From the NCBI RefSeq assembly GCF_900108915.1, contig NZ_FNYH01000010.1:84667-148666 (forward strand): 64,000 nt of DNA, read 5' to 3'. The position numbers and the translations under genes were made by a program. Below the pieces are notes generated by a model. It was not told the origin of the DNA, searched no databases, and was given only the letters and a program-made list of their open reading frames with translations. The DNA comes from Allopseudospirillum japonicum. GTDB lineage: Bacteria > Pseudomonadota > Gammaproteobacteria > Pseudomonadales > Halomonadaceae. Of this stretch, positions 8,472 through 18,357 are shown piece after piece (position 1 is the stretch's first letter; every line of letters starts with the position of its first letter).

Positions 8472-10370
8472 TTATAGGAAAGGGTTCTCTAATTTAAGGT
8501 CCACACTACGTGCATAACCTGGGATCTGAATTTCATTTTCAGTGATGACTAACTCAGGCCCTTCCAAAACCGACTCACCAAAGTGATATAAAGTTTTAAA
8601 TTCACCTTGATCCGCAGCTTGCAAGTAAGCTTGGGTTTGTGCTGCTACGTTTTCATGCGTTTGTGCATGTTGTTTCAGGGCAGCTTGTCCATGACGTTGC
8701 GCTAATAAATCTTGCGTTGCTTGCGGTGATAATAATAAGGCAGTAGCGTTATTGCCACCGAAACCTTTGGCATTAATAAAAGCCAGCGGCGTTTTAGCCG
8801 GATCGATTTGGGTGTGCTGATCACTCAGCTTGAGATTTGAATCATAAATATCGTCCGCAAACTGTGTTGACGTACGGATACCAGGTAACCAAGCCTGCGC
8901 CCAAGTCCCTAAAGCACTCACTAGCTGGTCCGCACCTGCACTGCCTTGCGAGTGACCTACAAAGCATTTCACAGCAGCCACCGGCCAATCAGTAATACCA
9001 AAAGCTTTCGCGACCTCATTGATCACATGGGATTCGGTCACACGGTTTTTCGGTGTACTTGTGCCATGTGCATGCACAAAGCTGCCATGACGCAAACCTT
9101 GCTCACCCACCAAAGTGCGCCCTAAAGCGGCTGCTTTGGCTAAGGTTAAGTAGTTACCTATTCCAGGTGCCGAAATCGAGCGTTTAAAACCATCTGCATT
9201 CACAAAAACATCTGGCACAGCCGCATGAATGTGGGCACCTAACTCTAAGGCTAAACTATCATCCGTGAGTAAAATAAAGTGCGCAGCTTCTGCAATGGTA
9301 AAGCCACAATTCGGTGCAAATGGACGACACGCGCGGCGATAATCATCATCTGCTAATTGTGTTTTACCATCTAAGGCTAATAAACTGGCATCATCGGCCA
9401 AAGCGCCCATCGCTCGGAAGCCTTCAATAATCTCCGGAGTTACAGGTGCATCCGCACTGCCCACAAAAGCAGCTCGGCAACGTCCAGAACGAATATCACG
9501 TACTGCCGCTTGTAAGTTATAAAGGAAGCTGGCACAGGCACCTAAGGTACCACCTGTCATACCAAGATTGCCCAACACATAGGCATTGATAAAATCAGCG
9601 GTCATTTGCCCATAGCCCAGCGGCATTTGCTTAGCTGTAGCGCGTTTACCACTGATAAAGCTTTGTAATAAACCGCCCCAACCTTCTTGATCAAGCTGAC
9701 CAATCGAATTACTGGCATAGACACCAATTTGATCTGGGTTGACACGTGCTTGAATTGCTTCCCAAGGGATACCACAAGAGCCGAGCAAATCCGAGGCTGC
9801 AAAAATAGCCATTTGTAAGCCACGCGGATGATGCGCAGAACGATATAAACGGCTAGGATCAAAACCTGTTGGCAATTGTCCTGCAGCTTGTACTAAGGCT
9901 TGGCGCTGATCTGGCAATAGGGCATCTAAAGCCTCTGGAATCCACAACTCAACCTCGCCTTTTTCAACATCTCTTACCTGCCAATTCGCTGGTATGTGAT
10001 CTGGCAGTTGACGTTTCCGCACCCGTACTTTTAGCCCTTGCTCGGCTTTAAGTTTGGCAAGACGCGCGGCAGGAATCGCGTTCACATCGAACAGATGTGG
10101 CTCGATACGACGAATGAGTGTATGGGCTTGAATATAATCGGCATAGGTTTGCGCAATCACGGATGCAGATAGCGCGCGCCCTTGCGCATCTTGCGCTTGT
10201 CCTTGCTGGAACTGAACTTGCCCCATAAGACTGGCCAACCCGACTAAAGTCGATTGACGTTCTTGTTCTGAGAGCACCTCAAGTAGCGTACGTTTAAATC
10301 CTTGATGTCCGGAGGTTCGGCCTGCGGCGTTAATACCTCCCATGCCAATAATGACTGGTAACTGAGACAA
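8472..10370 (-). CDS. fabY: Beta-ketoacyl-ACP synthase FabY
   Basis: 632 residues, very close to the 634 of Pseudomonas aeruginosa FabY (PA5174), and like it carrying a long N-terminal extension before the thiolase fold. The catalytic triad is visible: Cys279 (GACASF), His435 (HAHGTST) and His473 (VGHSQG). FabY condenses acetyl-CoA with malonyl-ACP to start fatty acid synthesis and can replace FabH. The start is a TTG at 10370 preceded by GAGGGTAAGAGC, which gives MSQLPVIIGMGG, the expected N-terminus. A terminator follows it. Known from the family: the activity; seen: the length and active-site residues. Confidence 0.92.
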   Translation of the reverse strand: MSQLPVIIGMGGINAAGRTSGHQGFKRTLLEVLSEQERQSTLVGLASLMGQVQFQQGQAQDAQGRALSASVIAQTYADYIQAHTLIRRIEPHLFDVNAIPAARLAKLKAEQGLKVRVRKRQLPDHIPANWQVRDVEKGEVELWIPEALDALLPDQRQALVQAAGQLPTGFDPSRLYRSAHHPRGLQMAIFAASDLLGSCGIPWEAIQARVNPDQIGVYASNSIGQLDQEGWGGLLQSFISGKRATAKQMPLGYGQMTADFINAYVLGNLGMTGGTLGACASFLYNLQAAVRDIRSGRCRAAFVGSADAPVTPEIIEGFRAMGALADDASLLALDGKTQLADDDYRRACRPFAPNCGFTIAEAAHFILLTDDSLALELGAHIHAAVPDVFVNADGFKRSISAPGIGNYLTLAKAAALGRTLVGEQGLRHGSFVHAHGTSTPKNRVTESHVINEVAKAFGITDWPVAAVKCFVGHSQGSAGADQLVSALGTWAQAWLPGIRTSTQFADDIYDSNLKLSDQHTQIDPAKTPLAFINAKGFGGNNATALLLSPQATQDLLAQRHGQAALKQHAQTHENVAAQTQAYLQAADQGEFKTLYHFGESVLEGPELVITENEIQIPGYARSVDLKLENPFL

Positions 10371-10797
10371 GCTCTTACCCTCGCTAAAAATAAATGCTAA
10401 CTTGACCCAAATGGGGTTTGGAATGCTTGGTTGTCCTGAAGATCAGGCTTGAACAGCTTGGGGGCGGTCATTCAACTAGACAAGCTACGGCATGGGCGCA
10501 ACCCGCTAAGATCAAAACCTACCGACAGAAATCTTGCACAAAAGTTTGTGTGTCCTTGTGTCCTTGTGTCCTTTGGGCAATATTTTTATATATTGCGGCG
10601 CACAAAAGCACTAAGGGGCATCTAGTCTAACACTCTCCCTAAAAGGTGACCAGAGACGAGCGTGCCAATAGAAACGAATCTTGCCGCCTTTCGTATCCAA
10701 AGATCCAAGGCTAGTGAATGCAAGCTGAGTTTTTGAGATGGTTCATTTTTGAGAACGTTGAGGTCATCTTAAACCAAGAGCCTGTATCGTTAATTTA
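10371..10797. other. 427-bp intergenic region, fabY side promoter, short tandem repeat
   Basis: No credible gene. The region should hold the fabY promoter (minus strand). It contains three tandem copies of TGTGTCC spaced by one base at 10549-10571. A 70-codon open frame on the plus strand (10418-10630) has no ribosome site or family resemblance and is treated as chance. Confidence 0.5.
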
Positions 10798-13626
10798 TTA
10801 TTGAAACCACCCCAAAACTCTTGCTTTTTGTACAGCTTGCATCCGTGAACGTGCATCTAATTTGCGTAAAATATGACGCATATGGGTTTTCACTGTATGT
10901 AAAGAAATAAATAAACGTTCTGCAATCGCTTGGTTAGATAATCCTTGAGCAGCCAAGGCTAGGACCTTCGCCTCACGCTGGCTTAACGGCTCTACTTTAG
11001 CAACAGAAGGTTTAGGTGTCTGGGTAGGCTTTTTATGCTGCCATTTCTCTAATAACCAAGCTTGTTGTTGTAGCCAAGTATAAGCGGGGCGTTTTTTGGG
11101 ATACTCCTCCAACATACGCACGAGTTGCGGCTCTGCATTTAACAAAGGCCAATAATGCATTTGTGTTTGCATTTGTATTAATAAAAAATCTAGATGTGCA
11201 TAAGCTGAGGTAAAATCTTCTTGTTGCCATAAAAATAGAGCCTGTTGTAACTGGGATGCTAACCCCTGCACACCGGATTTCATCGGTGTTAATTGTGCCA
11301 ATAACGTATGCACTTGCTGATTTTTTTGCTGTAAGATAGCCAATCTTAACCTTAACGCACGCACACGCTCATCTAAATCGTCCAAATAATTTGGTGGCTT
11401 CACTGTATTATCAGTTAATGCACACTCAATTTGTAATAACCAAGTTTCTGCTAGTTCATATTTGCCCTCATCTATCCATAACTGTGCTTTGCTAACTGTG
11501 ATCCAAGCTAAATAATAAATGGAAGGGACATCCCAAATATGCATTAAACGTTCAGCCTGTGATAAATGCACAAAGGCTTGTTCTGGACGCTGATAACAAA
11601 CTTCTATATCTGCCAATAATAAATAAGCAGCTAAACTAAATAAATCTCGGGTTCGTTTCAATAAGGGTAAGGCTTGATTTAAATCGACACATGCTGATTG
11701 TAACTGACCTTGGCCCGCTTTGCGGTAGGCTTGATAGACCAGCAAACGCCCATAACTAGCTTGACGCGCTTGTTGTGGATAAGCTTGTGCCAGTGCCAAC
11801 CCTTGTGCTAAAGGCGCATCTAACGCCTGCATGTGACCTTTCGCAAGTTCTAAAGCAATATAATCAACCAGTGCTTTTTGTTCTAACTCAACTTGCTGTG
11901 TTTTATGCGCCAAGGCTTGCGCGGCACGATTATAGCCACGAGCACTTTTGAAACGTTTCAAGCGCGTGTAATTCTCCGTCAGCAAAGACAAGGCCGCAAA
12001 TTGCCACACGGCAAGATGAGGATTAAGACGATGGTAAGCCTCTAATGCCAACTGATTCGCAGTTGCCAAATCACCACGACCTTGCGCAATCTGCGCTTGA
12101 ATCACCCCAAGCTGGCCGGCATTCGCTGGTGCTATCTCAGCATCGGCCAGCAGCTTTTGCACTTGGGCATAACTCATATCCAGCTGTCCTGCACAAGCCA
12201 ATGCCCAAGTATACAAAATATGCAAATGGATCGCGGTTTCCCAGATAGATTCAGGTAACTCTAGACGCCAAGCGAGAACACGCGCTAAATCCTGCGTGAC
12301 TAAATAACTTGGATAAGCTTGTTGGACCCAGTATAAAACGCCTTGAGTATCTTGTGCCGCAAGTGCATATTCTAAAGCCGCACGCATATGCGCTTGACTT
12401 GCATACCAGCGGCTAGCGGCTTGGTAAAACTGACAAAGCTGTGTTTGACTCCAGTGAGTTGGAGCGGGTTGTGCGTGTGTCAACAGTGCTTGACTTAATG
12501 GATGCAATTTAAACCATTGACCTTGCGCATCTTGCGCGACCAACCACAAACCTTGCTGCTGGAGTACTTGTAAACGCTGGGCGTTACCAGTAGGTAATGG
12601 GGGGTGGCTTGCACGACATACAGCATCTAATAAATCTGCGCAAAATAAATCGAAATGCGTTAATAACCAGATAAAATGCTGCAAATCTTCAGGTAAATGC
12701 GCAAAAATATCCTGTAGTAAAAAGTCGACTAAAACTTCCGGTGGGTGTGCCAATAGATGACGGATCGACTCAGCGCTAGTCACCTCATCTGTGCTTATTG
12801 GTTGTGTTTGATCTTGTGCGTGCATGTGCGCTTGGGCTTGAAAAAGCAAGGCTACCGCTGCTGGCCAACCGGCCGTTTTTTGGGCAATTTCTGTTAGGAT
12901 TTCCGAGCGATACACGCACCCAGCTTGGGCTTGGGCCAGTTGTTGGATCTCTGTTTCTGTAAAAGCGAGTGCACTTTCGTCCAAAATCGCCACAGCTTGG
13001 CGCGCGGCCAGTCGCCCTAAAGGCAAAGGTAAAGGCAGACGAGATGCCAAGATTAAAGTGACATTCGGCGGCAAAGCTTGTAACAAAAATTCAATACATG
13101 CGGCCAATGCGGGGGCTTGGATCACTTGAGCATCATCTAATACCACCAGATAGCGCGGCGGTGGTCTTGTGTCATTAGAGATTTGATAAGGCGTCGTGGC
13201 AAACGGAGGTTCTGTTGCAAGGCACGTGAGTTGGGTTTCAGGCAAGGCTAACTCATCACACACACTGGCAAGAATATTTTCCAAATCTAAGGGCTGGTGG
13301 GTTTGCCGTGCGGCTAAAGCCTCTAAAGCCTGTTGCCCTATTGCTTGCGTGTAAGGGCTGAGCCGGCGCAGTGCGTAAATCCAGTACGTTAAAAAACGCC
13401 CGACATCCGCATCCGCAGGATCTAAGGTCAACCAAGTGGCATACTCTTGCGTACCTAGCTCACTCAACCAATGGGCCAATAAAGTCGTTTTGCCAAAACC
13501 TGCAGCAGCTTGCAAAATAATCAAGGGTTTACTGTGGGCCTGCTGCAAAAAGTCTAATAAAGCAGTACGCTTAAGCGCTTTGGCTGCAGGTGGCGGCATA
13601 AAAAATTTCGCGCTTAATAGAGGCAT
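10798..13626 (-). CDS. MalT-like LuxR family regulator (LAL type)
   Basis: 942 residues with the layout of large ATP-binding LuxR regulators: a Walker A motif at residues 40-47 (AAAGFGKT), a Walker B strand (YLVVLDDAQ, about 160-170), a helical winged region, many TPR-like helical repeats in the middle 450 residues, and a C-terminal LuxR helix-turn-helix (LSQREAKVLALAAQGLSNQA and then HTVKTHMRHI). Such proteins are signal-dependent activators; the inducer is unknown here. It is divergent from argH, with a 16-bp palindrome in between that may be an operator. No carbohydrate genes lie beside it, so the name malT is not justified. Confidence 0.87.
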   Translation of the reverse strand: MPLLSAKFFMPPPAAKALKRTALLDFLQQAHSKPLIILQAAAGFGKTTLLAHWLSELGTQEYATWLTLDPADADVGRFLTYWIYALRRLSPYTQAIGQQALEALAARQTHQPLDLENILASVCDELALPETQLTCLATEPPFATTPYQISNDTRPPPRYLVVLDDAQVIQAPALAACIEFLLQALPPNVTLILASRLPLPLPLGRLAARQAVAILDESALAFTETEIQQLAQAQAGCVYRSEILTEIAQKTAGWPAAVALLFQAQAHMHAQDQTQPISTDEVTSAESIRHLLAHPPEVLVDFLLQDIFAHLPEDLQHFIWLLTHFDLFCADLLDAVCRASHPPLPTGNAQRLQVLQQQGLWLVAQDAQGQWFKLHPLSQALLTHAQPAPTHWSQTQLCQFYQAASRWYASQAHMRAALEYALAAQDTQGVLYWVQQAYPSYLVTQDLARVLAWRLELPESIWETAIHLHILYTWALACAGQLDMSYAQVQKLLADAEIAPANAGQLGVIQAQIAQGRGDLATANQLALEAYHRLNPHLAVWQFAALSLLTENYTRLKRFKSARGYNRAAQALAHKTQQVELEQKALVDYIALELAKGHMQALDAPLAQGLALAQAYPQQARQASYGRLLVYQAYRKAGQGQLQSACVDLNQALPLLKRTRDLFSLAAYLLLADIEVCYQRPEQAFVHLSQAERLMHIWDVPSIYYLAWITVSKAQLWIDEGKYELAETWLLQIECALTDNTVKPPNYLDDLDERVRALRLRLAILQQKNQQVHTLLAQLTPMKSGVQGLASQLQQALFLWQQEDFTSAYAHLDFLLIQMQTQMHYWPLLNAEPQLVRMLEEYPKKRPAYTWLQQQAWLLEKWQHKKPTQTPKPSVAKVEPLSQREAKVLALAAQGLSNQAIAERLFISLHTVKTHMRHILRKLDARSRMQAVQKARVLGWFQ

Positions 13627-13695
13627 TTTGCGTTTTGATCCATCCTATGCAAAGTCAATTGAGGCTGAGAAAGAATTGCGTGCTTTTCATTAAAA

Positions 13696-13711
13696 CTTGT
13701 TCGCGAACAAG
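13696..13711. promoter_or_regulatory. Perfect 16-bp palindrome between regulator and argH
   Basis: CTTGTTCGCGAACAAG is perfectly symmetrical and sits 70 bases upstream of the MalT-like regulator start and 95 bases upstream of argH. It is a strong operator candidate, possibly for a homodimeric repressor. The binding protein is unknown. Confidence 0.5.
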
Positions 13712-13762
13712 GTAAAATCTTTTCTATCCATTAAACCTATCCAATTTACCTAATACCAATCA

Positions 13763-13798
13763 AGGGAGGCAGCAAATTTCCTGCGGGGTCATTTGCTG
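13763..13798 (+). promoter_or_regulatory. Distant Shine-Dalgarno plus leader hairpin before argH
   Basis: AAGGGAGG at 13762-13769 is a strong ribosome site but lies about 36 bases before the argH ATG. Between them is an 8-bp perfect stem, CAGCAAAT (13770-13777) with ATTTGCTG (13791-13798). Folding would bring the site to about 7 bases from the ATG. An in-frame TGA at 13797 excludes an earlier start. Confidence 0.45.
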
Positions 13799-13805
13799 AA
13801 AATGC

Positions 13806-15200
13806 ATGAGTGAGCAACAAAGTACAGATAAACCTTGGGGCGGACGTTTTACTGAGCCAACCGATACTTTTGTCGAGGGCTTTACTGCTTCTGTAGACTT
13901 TGATAAGCGTTTGTATTTCCATGATATTCAAGGCTCTTTGGCCCACGCACGCATGCTAACCCAAGTCGAGGTGCTCACTGAGGATGAATATCAAGCTATT
14001 GAACAAGGCTTGACTGAGATCCGCAGCCGCATTGAAGCAGGGAATTTCCCTTGGTCTGTCAAGTTGGAAGATGTGCACATGAACATCGAAGCCCAGCTCA
14101 CCCAAGCCATTGGGATTACAGGCAAAAAACTGCACACAGGGCGTTCACGTAATGATCAAGTCGCCACAGACATCCGCTTGTATTTACGTGATGAAATCGA
14201 TGTCATCAGTGCCGAGTTGGTGCGCTTGCAAACCGGTTTGATTGAGCAAGCCCTGACCTATGCAGATACGATTATGCCAGGCTTTACTCACCTACAAACA
14301 GCACAGCCAGTGACTTTAGGGCATCACTTGCTCGCTTGGAATGAGATGCTGCAACGTGATTATGAGCGTTTACAAGATTGCCGTAAGCGGGTGAATGTGT
14401 GTCCTTTAGGGGCCGCAGCTTTAGCAGGAACGACCTATCCGATTGATCGTCATTTAAGCGCCCAATTGTTAGGTTTTGAGCGTCCAACAGAAAACTCCTT
14501 GGATTCAGTTTCCGATCGAGACTTCGCAATAGAGTTTTCCAGTGTGGCTAGTTTGATGATGATTCACTTATCCCGTATGAGTGAAGAATTAATTTTATGG
14601 ACCTCAGCCCAGTTCAATTTTATAGACCTCCCAGATCGTTTCTGCACGGGCTCTTCCATTATGCCGCAAAAGAAAAATCCAGACGTGCCCGAGTTAGTTC
14701 GTGGCAAATCTGGGCGTGTTGTCGGGCATCTGATCAGCCTTTTAATGTTGATGAAATCTCAACCTTTGGCGTATAACAAAGATAATCAAGAAGATAAAGA
14801 ACCTTTATTTGATGTGATTGATACTGCTAAGGGATGTCTAAAAGCCTTTGCGGATATGATCCCAGCAATTCAGGCTAAACCTGAGGTAATGCGTGAAGCG
14901 GCACGCCGTGGCTTCTCTACCGCGACTGACCTAGCCGACTACTTGGTGCGCCAAGGTTTACCTTTCCGTGATGCACATGAAGTGGTTGGTAAAGCCGTGG
15001 CTCACGGAGTCGCCACCCAAAAAGATCTTGCCGAAATGAGCTTGCAAGAGCTGCAAGGCTTTTGTGCCAGTATTGAAGCGGATGTGTTCGATGTGCTCAC
15101 CTTGGAAGGTTCCGTACAAGCCCGAGACCATATCGGCGGTACCGCCCCCAGCCAAGTTCGTGCCGCTGCCCACAGAGCGCGTGCGCGTTTAGGAGCTTAA
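13806..15200 (+). CDS. argH: Argininosuccinate lyase
   Basis: 464 residues, the normal family length. It cleaves argininosuccinate to arginine and fumarate, the last step of arginine synthesis. It shows the fumarase/ASL signature [15 protein letters not shown] with the catalytic Ser at about 283-284, the [13 protein letters not shown] motif near the N-terminus and TFTHLQ-like [10 protein letters not shown]. The ATG at 13806 is the only in-frame choice after a TGA at 13797. It is the first gene of a set leading into lptM and lysA, as in related gammaproteobacteria. Confidence 0.97.
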   Translation: MSEQQSTDKPWGGRFTEPTDTFVEGFTASVDFDKRLYFHDIQGSLAHARMLTQVEVLTEDEYQAIEQGLTEIRSRIEAGNFPWSVKLEDVHMNIEAQLTQAIGITGKKLHTGRSRNDQVATDIRLYLRDEIDVISAELVRLQTGLIEQALTYADTIMPGFTHLQTAQPVTLGHHLLAWNEMLQRDYERLQDCRKRVNVCPLGAAALAGTTYPIDRHLSAQLLGFERPTENSLDSVSDRDFAIEFSSVASLMMIHLSRMSEELILWTSAQFNFIDLPDRFCTGSSIMPQKKNPDVPELVRGKSGRVVGHLISLLMLMKSQPLAYNKDNQEDKEPLFDVIDTAKGCLKAFADMIPAIQAKPEVMREAARRGFSTATDLADYLVRQGLPFRDAHEVVGKAVAHGVATQKDLAEMSLQELQGFCASIEADVFDVLTLEGSVQARDHIGGTAPSQVRAAAHRARARLGA

Positions 15201-15204
15201 GTCT

Positions 15205-15369
15205 ATGCCTGTCGCCCTTTTCACCTGCTTACTTACGCTCTTGTTCACCCTGACAGGATGTGGCCAAAAAGGGGCGCTGACACGACCGGAAGCTCCCCAA
15301 GCAGCGTCCTTGTCATCCACTGCGGGCATGGCAACCGCTTTATCAGCGCCTCAGCGCTCCACCCCCTAA
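15205..15369 (+). CDS. lptM: LPS-assembly lipoprotein LptM (YifL-like)
   Basis: A 54-residue frame beginning MPVALFTCLLTLLFTLTGC. It is a short signal peptide with lipobox LTGC (Cys19), followed by GQKGALTRP, the LptM hallmark, and a low-complexity Ala/Ser/Pro tail. AGGAG at 15191-15195 gives it a well-spaced ribosome site. LptM is anchored in the outer membrane and helps LptD mature during lipopolysaccharide transport assembly. The position immediately before lysA is the conserved one. It would be missed by a 60-codon cut-off. Confidence 0.88.
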   Translation: MPVALFTCLLTLLFTLTGCGQKGALTRPEAPQAASLSSTAGMATALSAPQRSTP

Positions 15370-15392
15370 TCAACGATTATTGAGCGGCTTTT

Positions 15393-16652
15393 ATGGATCA
15401 CTTTACCTATCAAGATGGGCATTTGCATGCGGAAGATGTCGCCTTAGCCCAACTTGCCCAACAATTTGGCACCCCTTGTTATGTATATTCACGAGCGACG
15501 TTAGAGCGCCATTTTAAAGCATTCCAACAGGCACTTGGCACACATCCTCATCTGATTTGCTATGCAGTCAAAGCAAATTCCAACCTTGCAGTTTTAAATG
15601 TACTGGCACGCTTAGGGGCTGGATTTGATATTGTCTCTCGTGGTGAGCTAGAACGTGTCTTAGCTGCAGGTGGTGATCCAGCACGGATCGTTTTTTCCGG
15701 CGTTGGCAAACAAGCCAGTGAAATGCGCCGCGCGCTAGAAGTTGGGGTGAAATGTTTTAATGTGGAATCTATTCCAGAGTTAGAACGCCTTAACCAAGTT
15801 GCTGAACATATGGGCCTACAGGCGCCTGTATCTTTGCGCGTTAACCCTAATGTCGATGCCAAAACCCATCCTTATATTTCTACTGGACTGAAAGAAAATA
15901 AGTTTGGTATTCCCATTGAGGAAGCTTTTGCCGTCTATCAACAAGCCGCTCGCCTATCTCATGTGCAGATCAAAGGCATTGACTGCCATATAGGCTCTCA
16001 ATTGACCCAGCTATCCCCTTTCTTGGATGCACTTGAACCTGTCTTGGCCTTAGCAACTCGCTTGGCACAAGCCGGTATCCACATTGAGCATCTCGATTTA
16101 GGCGGTGGCTTAGGCGTGACTTACGATCAAGAAACCCCGCCGGCGCCCCAAGAATACGCCCAAGCCTTGCTTGCACGTTTACAAAAAGAGGACTTACCTT
16201 ATACGCTGATTTTTGAACCAGGACGTGCGATTGCCGCCAACGCAGGGGTTTTGCTCACACAAGTAGAATACTTAAAAATGGGCGCAGATAAAAACTTTGC
16301 GATTGTCGATGCGGCCATGAATGATTTGCTGCGCCCTGCGCTATATCAAGCCTGGCAGGCGATTATTCCGGTAAAAATGCCTGCTGAAGGTACAAGCACG
16401 CAAGTCTATGATATTGTAGGCCCAATTTGCGAGACTGGAGATTTTATCGGCAAGCAAAGAGCCCTTGCCTTGCAAGAAGGCGACTTGCTAGCGGTACGTT
16501 CTGCAGGTGCTTACGGTTTTGCGATGGCTTCTAACTATAATACACGTAACCGTGCTGCTGAGGTGATGGTCGATGGCCATAAAACCTATTTAGTGCGTGC
16601 ACGCGAAACCTATGAACAACAAATGGCCGGAGAGTCGGTGTTACCTGAATAA
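15393..16652 (+). CDS. lysA: Diaminopimelate decarboxylase
   Basis: 419 residues, a fold-III PLP enzyme. PLP is held by Lys60 in the motif CYAVKANSN. Further motifs are CHIGSQL, the glycine loop LDLGGGLGV for phosphate binding, EPGRAIAANAG, and GPICETGDF with the active-site Cys from the partner subunit. It converts meso-diaminopimelate to lysine. It follows lptM by 23 bases and precedes dapF, which makes its substrate. Confidence 0.97.
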   Translation: MDHFTYQDGHLHAEDVALAQLAQQFGTPCYVYSRATLERHFKAFQQALGTHPHLICYAVKANSNLAVLNVLARLGAGFDIVSRGELERVLAAGGDPARIVFSGVGKQASEMRRALEVGVKCFNVESIPELERLNQVAEHMGLQAPVSLRVNPNVDAKTHPYISTGLKENKFGIPIEEAFAVYQQAARLSHVQIKGIDCHIGSQLTQLSPFLDALEPVLALATRLAQAGIHIEHLDLGGGLGVTYDQETPPAPQEYAQALLARLQKEDLPYTLIFEPGRAIAANAGVLLTQVEYLKMGADKNFAIVDAAMNDLLRPALYQAWQAIIPVKMPAEGTSTQVYDIVGPICETGDFIGKQRALALQEGDLLAVRSAGAYGFAMASNYNTRNRAAEVMVDGHKTYLVRARETYEQQMAGESVLPE

Positions 16653-16687
16653 TACCGACTTGATGTCATCTTTTGAGGGGGACTTCT

Positions 16688-17521
16688 ATGCTATTGAAAT
16701 TTACCAAAATGCACGGTTTGGGGAATGATTTTATGGTGATTGATGCCATTACCCAGCGCGCGCCTAAATTACGCACCCAAGATATACGTAAACTGGCCGA
16801 TCGGCATTTTGGCATAGGTTTCGATCAGCTCTTAATTGTGGAACCCCCTCAGCACGCAGACATGGATTTTCGCTATCGTATTTTTAATGCCGATGGCAGT
16901 GAGGTTGAAAATTGCGGTAATGGTGCGCGGTGTTTCGCGCGTTTTGTGGTGGATAAAAAACTCACCCACAAGCAGCAAATCCATGTAGAAACCCAAGGTG
17001 GCCCGCTTGTCCTACAACTTACCAGTGAAGGCTTGGTCAGTGTGGATATGGGTGCCCCTCGGTTGTTACCCAGTGAGATTCCCTTTGTGGCACCGGCACC
17101 TGCTAAGGAATACCTTGTGGAGGAAGCTGGAAAAAATTACCCCCTTGGCGTAGTCTCTATGGGAAATCCACACGCTGTTTTATGTGTAGATTCGGTAGCC
17201 GATGCGCCTGTTGCGCAAGTGGGTGCCTTACTCACACAACATGCGCGTTTTCCTCAAGGGGTCAATGTTGGCTTTATGGAATGTGTCTCTCGGCAAGAGA
17301 TTCGTTTACGTGTTTTTGAACGTGGTGTCGGAGAAACACTGGCTTGCGGTACAGGTGCTTGCGCTGCCGTGGTTTCAGGACAAGTACGCGGCTTATTAGA
17401 TAGCCAAGTCAGGGTACACCTACCTGGTGGATCTCTGGAAATTCAATGGGCTGGGGAAGGACACCCCGTAATCATGACAGGACCTGCAGTACGAGTATTT
17501 GAAGGACAAATTTTCCTATGA
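16688..17521 (+). CDS. dapF: Diaminopimelate epimerase
   Basis: 277 residues starting [15 protein letters not shown]. The ATG at 16688 is preceded by GAGGGG at 16675-16680, so it is preferred over a TTG at 16673. The two catalytic cysteines are present: Cys76 (NCGNGARC) and Cys220 (ACGTGAC). It interconverts LL- and meso-diaminopimelate for lysine and peptidoglycan. Its stop overlaps the start of the DUF484 gene by 4 bases. Confidence 0.97.
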   Translation: MLLKFTKMHGLGNDFMVIDAITQRAPKLRTQDIRKLADRHFGIGFDQLLIVEPPQHADMDFRYRIFNADGSEVENCGNGARCFARFVVDKKLTHKQQIHVETQGGPLVLQLTSEGLVSVDMGAPRLLPSEIPFVAPAPAKEYLVEEAGKNYPLGVVSMGNPHAVLCVDSVADAPVAQVGALLTQHARFPQGVNVGFMECVSRQEIRLRVFERGVGETLACGTGACAAVVSGQVRGLLDSQVRVHLPGGSLEIQWAGEGHPVIMTGPAVRVFEGQIFL

Positions 17522-18357
17522 ATCAACAACAGCCACCTTTTGTTTCTTTATCTACAAAAGAACCTTTATCCACACAAGAAAAGACCACAGCAACCAACAC
17601 AAGAAGCGATCAGCTAGGGGTATCACCGCTGAAAGCACGTCCCCTTCCCAAAGCAGATGTCGCCGCTAGCAATGCTGCGAAAGTCGCCGCGTATTTGCAG
17701 CAGCACCCAAATTTCTTTATTGGTCGTGAGCGTTTACTAGCAGAGCTGCAATTGCCACACCCAAGCAGTGGACAAGCGGTTTCTTTATTGGAATATCAAA
17801 ACCGTTATTTACGTGAACAGCTGGAAGTCAGCAACGAACGTTTACAACATCTGATTGCTCATGCACGCAATAATGACAAACTCTTTGAGCGCACCCGCCA
17901 GCTCACTTTAGCCCTGTTGGGTGTCCAGGATCTGAGCACTTTAGGAGAGCTTTTAACAACCCAGCTTGCACGCCACTTCACCTTGGATGCTTGTCGTTTG
18001 CTGTTATTTGCACCTTTAGAAGAGTGCCACCTGCCTTTAGTGGCGGTTTCTGATTTAGAACAACAAGCGGCGATTTTGGCCTTACTTAAGCAACAAAATG
18101 CACGTTGCTTAAGTTTAAATCCCAGTCAGCAACAACTCCTTAGTTTGCAGACCGCTTGGCAAAAAGAAAGCGGCTCTGCTGTTTTGGTACGCTTGCATCA
18201 TGGACGTACACAAGGTGTTTTAGTCTTAGCTAGCCAAGATACGCATCATTTTCAAGCCGATATGGGGACTTTATTTGCCGAATATTTAGGTGAATTGCTC
18301 AGTCGTTTATTGCCGCGTTGGATTAGTACGGATGATAATTTATGGGTCAGTCTCTAG
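17518..18357 (+). CDS. DUF484 (GAF-like) protein
   Basis: 279 residues. After a divergent N-terminal tail of about 50 residues comes the DUF484 core: a helix with [18 protein letters not shown], a coiled coil ([20 protein letters not shown]) and a GAF-like domain. The family is found in proteobacteria next to dapF and xerC, and its biochemical role is not established. It is coupled to dapF by an ATGA overlap and overlaps the HAD gene by 16 bases, so the three are co-translated. Confidence 0.9.
   Translation: MNQQQPPFVSLSTKEPLSTQEKTTATNTRSDQLGVSPLKARPLPKADVAASNAAKVAAYLQQHPNFFIGRERLLAELQLPHPSSGQAVSLLEYQNRYLREQLEVSNERLQHLIAHARNNDKLFERTRQLTLALLGVQDLSTLGELLTTQLARHFTLDACRLLLFAPLEECHLPLVAVSDLEQQAAILALLKQQNARCLSLNPSQQQLLSLQTAWQKESGSAVLVRLHHGRTQGVLVLASQDTHHFQADMGTLFAEYLGELLSRLLPRWISTDDNLWVSL

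Noticed and set aside
10549..10571. Three TGTGTCC copies as a possible repeat array
   Set aside because: Too short and without spacers; not CRISPR. No CRISPR array was seen anywhere in the window.
10418..10630. 70-codon plus-strand frame between fabY and the MalT-like gene
   Set aside because: No RBS, no family resemblance, overlaps a short tandem repeat.
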